The translations under genes were made by a program, and so were the position numbers. Below are positions 7,385 through 13,153 of a stretch of DNA of 13,153 nucleotides, one piece after another (the stretch's first letter is position 1; every line of letters starts with the position of its first letter). The notes beneath the pieces were generated by a model. That model was not told the origin of the DNA and ran no database searches. It worked only from the letters and a program-made list of their open reading frames with translations. This DNA is from Acanthaster planci (lineage: Eukaryota; Echinodermata; Asteroidea; Valvatida; Acanthasteridae): the NCBI RefSeq assembly GCF_001949145.1, contig NW_019091450.1, positions 163,151-176,303 of the forward strand, read 5' to 3'.

Positions 7385-7430
7385 TGTACATGTACACGTA
7401 CATTGTATTGTGAAGCGTGTACATGTACAC
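7385..7430. repeat. Pair of TGTACATGTACA palindromes
   Basis: TGTACATGTACA (7385-7396) and GTGTACATGTACAC (7417-7430) are perfect palindromes about 30 bases apart inside the hAT-type element. Similar ACATGTAC words occur at 3950, 7021, 9512 and 11392, so this may be a genome-wide word bias and not an element-specific signal. Confidence 0.6.
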
Positions 7431-8027
7431 ACGCAGTGCATGTGACTGGTACCCGTGGCGCAACATTGCTTTGTGGAGTGCGCGCGGGCGCCAGAGGAAG
7501 GACCGTGCCATGCCTGAGCAGCCCCACGCTCTGCTCCGATGGAAGGGTTGCTTCATTTTTATGACGTGAGCTGGAAGTTGTAAACTTATCTTTGCCTGAA
7601 CATATTTCTTTTGTCCTTTTTTTATTCAAGGGCGCATTTTGAGGCTTGGTTTTACTCTACCTTTTCACAGTCAACTGATCATTGAGAAAACTGCATGCTC
7701 TGCTCATCTCAAGCATGTCTCGAGTCACTAACATGAGGTTCTGCTGAAAATGCTCCAGAAATTTAAATAATTTCGTCATCAAATCTTTCGATGAAGAAAT
7801 TCATCCTGAAGAATATCCTTGCCAATATTTCATGTTGTATATGCAATCAGATTTTGGGCCAAATTACGGACGAAAGTGGACTGGAAATTGCCTCAGAATG
7901 TACCACAGAGCATCTAGAATCCAAAAGTTGTCCCCGGACCCCACTTCTTACGGGCTTTGGCTTCGCGCTCGCTATTTTGTCTACCGCCCTGCCAAAATTT
8001 TCTGCTGTGGAGAACACTGAAGAGGCA

Positions 8028-8150
8028 TCTCTGGTTCATGCCTACAATTCAATAAGGAATGACACCACATGGATTTCCCCCTTATTTCCTCATGTATGGG
8101 AGGCACCCAGACTTTCTGTTGACATTGCCCTTGGCCTAGAACCTAGACAA
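8028..8150 (+). pseudogene. Gypsy integrase core, 3' part after hAT insertion
   Basis: The frame reads SLVHAYNSIRNDTTWISPL and PRLSVDIALGLEPR, matching the family pattern LVHAYN..R...TGYSP......PRLPVD that directly follows the WK.YV stretch found at 7055-7069. The match shows that the two halves belong to one interrupted integrase. Similarity to the family in this frame ends near 8145. Confidence 0.85.
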
Positions 8151-8179
8151 CCATCCTCACAGTGTGTATGCAGACCAAC

Positions 8180-8481
8180 TTTGAGAACACCTGTCAGCTG
8201 CTTACAAGGTGGCATCTGCTCATGCAGGCAAGTATGCAATGAAAAACAAGGTTCAATACGATCTGAATCTGAGAGCTGCAGTGCTGCATGCAGGTGACCG
8301 AGTCATGGAGAAAGTGGTTGCACCAACAGGCATCTACAAAATATCTGATAGATGGGAAGAGAATGCATACAGGGTAGTAAAACGGGTTAATCCAGAAACC
8401 TCAGTGTAAGTGGTGGCGCAAGGTGAGGGTTTGACTCAAGTACAACGTCAAAATTTGCTCTTGCCTTTGAATTCTTTGCCT
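8180..8481 (+). pseudogene. Gypsy integrase C-terminal domain
   Basis: In another frame from the preceding part one reads AYKVASAHAGKYAMKNK, VQYDLNLRAAVLHAGDRVM, TGIYKISDRWEENAYRVV and NPETSV. These fit the Ty3/gypsy integrase C-terminal pattern GDRVLV...G..KL.DRWE...Y.VV. A stop (8407-8409) lies after NPETSV, yet the same frame continues GEGLTQVQRQNLLLPLNSLP, like the family's LHRNLLLP ending, so the stop is probably a later mutation. A faint continuation to about 8670 cannot be assigned. Confidence 0.8.
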
Positions 8482-8484
8482 CTG

Positions 8485-9690
8485 TAAATTCCCGTAAGTC
8501 ATTCAAACAGCCCCCCCCCATCAGGGGAGAAGTCTGACCCACATCGATCTTCCTCTGTAGACTCAGACAATGGAGTGGTACGAGCAAGATACATATTGGA
8601 GAGTTACACTGCAGAGAATGCTCCGCTTCGGAACACTGAAACAAAGACCGCTCATCTATGAGAATTTTCTAATGTGCAAAATTGTATCACAGTCAGGAAA
8701 CATGCCAGATTGGAAAGCCAAAGTAGACGTTCTTTGTTCCATTTTGGATGATAAGTCATGCAAACAAACGAACCAAAGAAATGTGTTTGATAGCAATAAT
8801 TGGCATTATCTGCGGAGGGTAAATTGATGTCTTGTGTGTTAACAAAGATCAGACAAAGGTGATATTAGTGAATGGATGTGTTGGAAGTGGGTCACAAAAC
8901 CTGTAGGTTATTTTGAGAGATAAAACAGTGATTTCTATTTTCCTGTGTCGGAAGTTGGGACGACATTCAGAAAGGAGGCAAGAATGTAATAAGACAAATT
9001 TGTGCCCCCCCATTTTTTTTTTTAGTCCTAACTCCCCCAGAATTAGGCCATACAATTTCTTAGAAATGTGTGGGTTGCTTGGCAAAGCACAGGGCAAGCA
9101 GGTTGGTAGCAGAACCTACAACCAACAGCAAGGGGAGGAGCGGATAACTTCAGTGGCCAGTGACCTTCCACTTCACTTGGCTACTGGACTGAACAGAGAT
9201 GGTTCTGTTGTCTCTCTGTGATTTCTCCTTCCATCGAACCTGCCATACTTACAAATTCATCCCTGTCCTGCTCTAGGCAAAGACATTACCAGAGTAAGCC
9301 TATTGAGCTGCACATGCATATACATGTTCTGCTGGACAGTGTGTGGCTTGGACCAGAGCCACATGAACACCATTCCCACACCTAGTCAAGGGGACGGAGA
9401 GACTGTGCATTTGGACCCTGAACATCATCTGCATTAATAGCCCAACACGTCTTTGTCATCCCTTCAAGCCCTTTTTACTGCAAGTCCTTCTACTGCAAGC
9501 TCTACAGCTACATGTACTTGCCAAGTCAAGACAAGCCAAGTCCAGTCATCCCCAATTCAAAGCGCAGATTATCTACAAGCTAGACCCTTTATTTGTTTTC
9601 ATTGTTAATTTCATTGTTAAATGGAATCCCTGAGTTTTTCTTATTATTAAATATGTATTCTCTAAAGTGAGGATATTTGTATTTGTCGTA
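8485..9690. other. Unassigned region, possible gypsy 3' remnant
   Basis: No gene or transposon end is recognised. A C9 run lies near 8512 and a C6/T11 stretch near 9005-9022. Purine-rich CAAGGGGAGGAGCGG (9129-9143) and AAGGGGACGGAGAGAC (9387-9402, followed by TGTG) could be polypurine-tract relics preceding a 3' LTR. No second LTR copy exists in the window to confirm this. The frames here (8570-8827, 8913-9221) show no family resemblance. Confidence 0.4.
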
Positions 9691-9754
9691 CAGCGTACTT
9701 TTCACCATGTTCGCTATCTTAGCCGGAAACGAATTAATTCTCACTGGTTGGCTT

Positions 9755-9850
9755 ATAATGTGTGGCTCCAACCCACGACCCTGGGATTCGCCCCTTCGCG
9801 CCGTAAAAATTGAGATCCTCAGCCCACTTTTCAGCTATTATTCTTGGCCC
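9755..9850 (-). repeat. Possible decayed tRNA-derived SINE
   Basis: On the minus strand, TAGCTGAAAAGTGG (9824-9837) resembles a tRNA A box and D arm. Downstream, GTGGGTTGGAGCCACAC (9760-9776) forms a T-arm-like stem with 4 of 5 pairs and a B-box-like GGTTGGAGC. The boxes are about 60 bases apart, wider than in a tRNA. The sequence between (AATCCCAGGGTCGTGGG) is typical of tRNA-like SINE heads. No acceptor stem closes, so this is not a functional tRNA. Confidence 0.3.
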
Positions 9851-10065
9851 ACGCTCGAGCGAACACAGTGAAAGAAGGCAGACCCTGGCTCTTGTATATA
9901 TGGTAATTGGTCTTTGTGCGTAGTCCAGAAATGAAAAGACCGATTTTGCATCATAATCACCAGCTTCACAATAGTCCCCACTTTGAAAAGAGGCAACGGG
10001 AATGTGGAATGGTGAGTAGAGCCGCATACCACCAAACAATCAGCCTTTTCACTGTGTAATTCAAA

Positions 10066-10176
10066 GCGTGCAGAGCACGCAGGGCCACAAACCAAGAATT
10101 TGCGGTTTGGCAGGTGGCCTTTGTGGCCAAGCGAGGCTGGAATTTTTGTAAGTCGGCTTTCGGGAAAAAATTCCCG
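10066..10176. repeat. Cluster of three hairpins
   Basis: Three inverted repeats lie in 111 bases: GCGTGC-AGA-GCACGC (about 10066-10080), GGCCACAAA (10083-10091) pairing with TTTGTGGCC (10120-10128) around a 28-base loop that holds its own AAACC/GGTTT pair, and CGGGAA-AAAA-TTCCCG (10161-10176). All are perfect stems. They end just before the next minisatellite array. Their role is unknown. Confidence 0.6.
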
Positions 10177-10194
10177 TCGTCAAGGGGTTATAAG

Positions 10195-10770
10195 AGTCCC
10201 ATGCTCTAGTGAGCTTAAGCCTCTGACCATCAAGGTCTGAGCAACCAATCCTAGCTGTGGTCCCGGCAACATGAACCAGCAGGTGAGCTTAAGCCGCTAA
10301 AACTATTTAGGCACGAGTGACCAATCTTAGCTCTACTCTAAGCAAAATGAACCAGTTGGGTGATCCTGAGCCCTCCAATCGTACTGGCTTGATCAACTAA
10401 TCCTAGTTTAATAGTCTCAGCGACGTTAACCAGCAGTGGGACTTCAGCCTCTAAGCCATACGTGCTTGAGTGACTAGCTCTAGTCTCAGCAACATGAACC
10501 AACAGGTCGGCTTGAGTCACTAAAACCATCCAGGCATGAGAGTGATCAATCTCAGCTCTATAGTCTCAACAACATGAGTCAGCCAGTCAACTTGAGTTTC
10601 TTACCATCTGTGTTTGAATGACCAATCCTACCGGTAGCTTTAGTCTCAGCAACATGAACCAGCAGGAGAACATCAACAGTCTGAGCTAGTGACCAATTCT
10701 AGCTCTATAGTCTTAGCGGCCTGAACCAGCAGGTGAATTTAAGACTGTAGTTTTGAATGACCACTCCTAG
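10195..10770. repeat. ~75 bp minisatellite, array upstream of exon C
   Basis: The longest array, about eight degenerate units. Recurrent strings are CAACCAATCCTAGC, GGCAACATGAACCAGCAGG, GTGACCAATCTTAGCTC, GTCTCAGCAACATGAACC, CCATCCAGGCATGAG and GACCAATCCTACCGG. CAGGTGAGC at 10280-10288 is a perfect 5' donor look-alike. The first unit matches the segment at 5352-5470 better than the general consensus. Confidence 0.88.
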
Positions 10771-10970
10771 TTCTTAGCTTTTCAGAGAGAGATAATTTTC
10801 ACAGCAGGAAGTTGTTTTTTTTTCCGAGTTTTGACTTCAAGAACATCTCCTGTAAAGTTGGAGCTATATGAGCTAAAATGTTTTGTGTTTCTGGAGCCAT
10901 TTGCAAACGTCAATGGCCATGGCTTGAAATTTGTCACGGATTTAACAAATATTCTTGTAATTTGTTTCAG
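10771..10970 (+). repeat. Copy C intron-like sequence upstream of exon
   Basis: Diverged homologue of 285-478 and 2240-2616. Shared landmarks are CACAGCAGG(A/G)AGTTG, TTTCTGGAGC(C)ATTTGCAAA, GAGCTATATGAGCTAAA and GGATTTAACAAAT. It ends in ATTTGTTTCAG, a plausible 3' splice acceptor, with TTTAAC (10941-10946) as a possible branch motif. Identity to copies A and B is clearly lower than theirs to each other, so C split off earlier or is their source. Confidence 0.7.
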
Positions 10971-11022
10971 TGTTGGGTTTACTTTGGTCGACCTTCATGG
11001 AGATGCCATTGACTGGCTAAAG
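10971..11022 (+). CDS. Candidate 52 bp internal coding exon, copy C
   Basis: The exon is bounded by acceptor TTTGTTTCAG and donor AAAG/GTGAGC, both close to animal consensus. Only one frame is open: one base completing a codon, then VGFTLVDLHGDAIDWLK. This gives a phase 2 start and phase 0 end. Copies A and B share F, V, HGDA and WLK in the same frame but have damaged donors. A length of 52 is not a multiple of three, so the exon could not be skipped or repeated without shifting frame. I do not recognise the protein. Neighbouring exons are not found in the window. Confidence 0.4.
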
Positions 11023-11029
11023 GTGAGCC

Positions 11030-13153
11030 ATGAGGGATTCTTTTAAAAAACCATCAGAAATTTTATGTACATTCTTCATGTATGTTTGATGTTGTGAATA
11101 GTGTAAATAGCTTTATCATTGATTCGATACCTTGTGCATTGTGGTCCTTTGAGGCAAGAAAATTGAACCTTATCTAGAGAAGGGTGCCAAAGAACAAACC
11201 CAATGAAGTTTCAGCTCAGTGGATACTGTACATATCTTGCCCAGAAAAAAAATTCTTGGATTTGGATTTCACATCAAAAGTTTGTGGCTCATGATTGAAT
11301 TGTACTCGAATTTGAGCATCTGAGACACGTTCTCACAGTCACTCGAATGCAGGTATGCAATATCACACACCGAACAAAATAAGGTACATGTAACTGATGA
11401 TTGCTTGTGTCGGGTCAATGGTTGTGGATGTCCAATGGCAATTTTGATGGAAACTGCCTTCTTTCATTGTTTCCTTCAAAATGACAGCTTGCCAGAAAGA
11501 AGAATTTCACGGGGGGTTTAGTTCCATAGCCACCTTTCGACAAGTAATTTTTTCAAAAATTAGTTCATCAGTTATTTTTTTTGATAACTGCAAATGATGG
11601 ACTACACCTGAAAAAAATGTGTAACACTCCATTTGTAGGCAGCCAGAGGTTTGACAAGAAGATTCCTAAAAAATTAACTAAATTTGAAAACATGGTTTCC
11701 ACAAATTGGCAGGGTGTTTTGATTTAAAGCATTGATTTTTAATCGTGATTCAAATGACCAAAAAACAGCATTAAAAATCATTCAAGAAAATTATGCTATA
11801 TGTTTCATGAAGACTTCAGAAATCTTTTTGTTTGATATTTAAAGAACCAGGAAATAGAAGTATTTTAATAAATTTTACTAAAACCCCTCAAAATTATATC
11901 TTTGGGTTTCAATTAACCTCATTAAGAATTTTTGCTTCCAATTTCAATCCATATTTCGAAGTTTTTTATGCTAATGCATATTTGCATATTCATGAACAGA
12001 ACTATGATGTCATCCAAGGCACTGAATCTCAACATTACACTGATTTGTGCACAGAAAATCTCTAGATTTTTTTAACCACTGCTATGGCAAATTTTATTTC
12101 TTTTGGCAATTTATTGCTGTGTAAGTATATGGCAATAATCCAGTAAAAATCCATTTCACAAAAACATTCCCAAATTTGTGGTTAACTATTTGAACATGAA
12201 AACATGTAACCTGAACCATGTCTTCCTGATTTACATCAAAGCAAAAGCGCCCTCACTTGGCCATGACACTTTGTCAATTTTTAATGTTTGAAAAAGTGCA
12301 CCATTCAGTTCACGTAACTGAAAAAAAAGTCAAACAGTCTTCATTCATGGAAGAAGAGTACAGAGATATGGTACACAAAAAGTGATTCTAAGAAAAATTC
12401 ACTTCCTTGTTCCTTTAAATGAAGAAATGGCTGAATTTTATCATTTTGATTCTTCTAAAACAAGGTAATCTGAATTCAGCTCATGGGTGTAATCATGCGC
12501 ATATATAATTTTTCTCAATTATGTGCCCACTGGGCTTTATTCACAAAATGCCTGTTTTGGATTGTGTTCCCTGAATCCACTTCATTAATCAATTTACTGA
12601 GGCCAATTGAAATGAAATCTTCATTGTGCATGCATGATGTAACATATATGATTTGCATAAGAATGGACATTGATTGAAGCAACAGTATCTCCCAGGGTTC
12701 TCATAGTTGATAGGTTGTTCAGCCTTCAAAAAAGACAGTTGAAAAGTCAGCACATATGAACTTAAAAGAAACCTGAAGCTTTGCATTGAAACTTCCAAAG
12801 ATGAATGGCCCAAAGCAAGGTTGGATATGGCTCTATTTTGAGAGAAAAGGAGTGGCTGTTAACTAAGACTATGAAAACCAAGAAATCAAGTCGTAAGATT
12901 AAAATGCACTTTGCTGAATGCCAGATGAGAAACTTTACATGCAGCTCCCATAGCGGTCATTTTCGTACAGTGGTCTGTGATAAGGAGTGTTTTGGATAAT
13001 TCTATATGTGGTTAATTTGAGAACAAAATGCTTGGGACACTTCCAACATATGAGTTACAAGAAATGCAAAAAATCTGCTTCACATAAAAAAATCTGACTT
13101 TTACTTAAAAAGGATGATTTTTAACAACCCTGCAAATTCAATTGTTAGCCAAA
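11030..13153. other. AT-rich non-coding DNA, nothing recognised
   Basis: Two kilobases without family-like reading frames, array units or clear transposon ends. If exon C is real this would be intron. Small items only: an inverted repeat CAGTTAT/ATAACTG around a T-rich loop (about 11570-11590), an octamer-like stretch GCATATTTGCATATTCATG near 11976-11995, and CCCCTCAAAATTATATC near 11884. The open frames at 11832-12065, 12483-12677 and 12805-12999 show no domain, are AT-driven and are not called as genes. Confidence 0.6.

Larger units (their letters stand above)
7070..8019. mobile_element. Non-autonomous hAT-type DNA transposon in integrase
   Basis: The left end reads CGGTGTTCTCCGCGG and the right end, reverse-complemented, CAGTGTTCTCCACAG. 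Both continue to a shared GCAGGGCGG about 36 bases in, a terminal inverted repeat of the hAT kind. Integrase coding stops at ...AAG TAT GTG (7069) and resumes at TCT CTG GTT (8028). This leaves exactly 8 extra bases (8020-8027), the usual hAT target-duplication length. The two 8-mers (AGTATGTG, AAGAGGCA) now agree at only 3 positions. The 950 bp element has no transposase-like frame. The 168-codon plus-strand frame crossing its right half (7791-8297) is chance joined to integrase. Confidence 0.75.
5500..8480 (+). mobile_element. Degenerate Ty3/gypsy retrotransposon pol fragment
   Basis: Domains appear in the usual Ty3/gypsy pol order: RNase H, integrase zinc-binding, integrase DDE core and integrase C-terminal domain. 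Gag, protease and most of reverse transcriptase are missing: the left edge joins minisatellite directly. No long terminal repeats are seen, and the right edge is undefined past about 8480. The reading frame changes many times and two other elements interrupt it (6599-6662 and 7070-8019). It is an old, inactive fragment. Confidence 0.9.

Noticed and set aside
7791-8297. 168-codon plus-strand reading frame, the longest in the window
   Set aside because: Its first 75 codons lie in the hAT-type element and the rest is integrase read through the junction. It is a chance fusion and not a gene.
9734-10095. Two overlapping minus-strand frames of 101 and 85 codons
   Set aside because: No domain, signal or conserved motif. 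They overlap a SINE-like relic and hairpins and are best explained as chance.
10338-10529. Minus-strand open frames through the minisatellite with ~25-residue repeats such as LLVHVAET
   Set aside because: A 75 bp period keeps frames open by default. Other arrays (1377-1562) are open in a different frame and indels break the register, so no selection for coding is visible.
11832-12999. Three plus-strand frames of 64-77 codons in the terminal AT-rich region
   Set aside because: No splice context, domain or repeat support.
1-13153. CRISPR array or bacterial defence system
   Set aside because: The repeats are degenerate, ~75 bp long and have no unique spacers. All other content is animal-type transposons and splice-like signals.

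Overview
The window looks like non-coding DNA from a multicellular animal, most likely a marine invertebrate. It has no compact gene arrangement and is AT-rich. It carries decayed Ty3/gypsy, CACTA-type and hAT-type transposon relics, a ~75 bp minisatellite, and splice-site-like signals. TACATGTA palindromes recur, as they do in several marine invertebrate genomes (recollection, not tested). The species cannot be fixed from sequence alone. No intact protein gene, rRNA, confident tRNA or CRISPR array is present, and I found no operon-like or defence-type system.

Layout. Bases 1-1075 (copy A) and 1903-5352 (copy B) are two copies of one block, about nine bases in ten alike by eye. The block is: minisatellite array, ~250 bp of intron-like sequence, a ~52 bp exon-like segment, a second short array, then T-rich sequence. 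A further array (1330-1850) lies between the copies. Copy B has three changes absent from copy A: an extra array unit, a ~198 bp insertion at 2389-2586, and a 2033 bp CACTA-type DNA transposon relic at 3103-5135. A third, more diverged module (copy C) lies at 10195-11030 and has the best-preserved exon: acceptor, one open frame (VGFTLVDLHGDAIDWLK), and donor AAG/GTGAGC.

Between array segments at 5352-5500 and 10195-10770 lies a dead 5'-truncated Ty3/gypsy pol fragment (about 5500-8480): RNase H, integrase zinc-binding domain, integrase DDE core and integrase C-terminal domain, with several frameshifts. Two younger elements interrupt it. One is a ~64 bp foldback with piggyBac-like TTAA/CCC...GGG ends (6599-6662). 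The other is a 950 bp non-autonomous hAT-type element (7070-8019) splitting the integrase core. From 8485 to 10190 there is no recognisable gene, only a possible decayed tRNA-derived SINE (minus strand, near 9760-9837) and a cluster of short hairpins. From 11030 to the end is AT-rich DNA with nothing recognisable.

Nothing suggests genes working together as a pathway. The biological content is a layered record: an exon plus minisatellite module was duplicated, and transposons later inserted. The duplicate serves as an internal empty site that dates and delimits the CACTA insertion. The most interesting open question is whether exon copy C belongs to a living gene and copies A and B are its broken duplicates.
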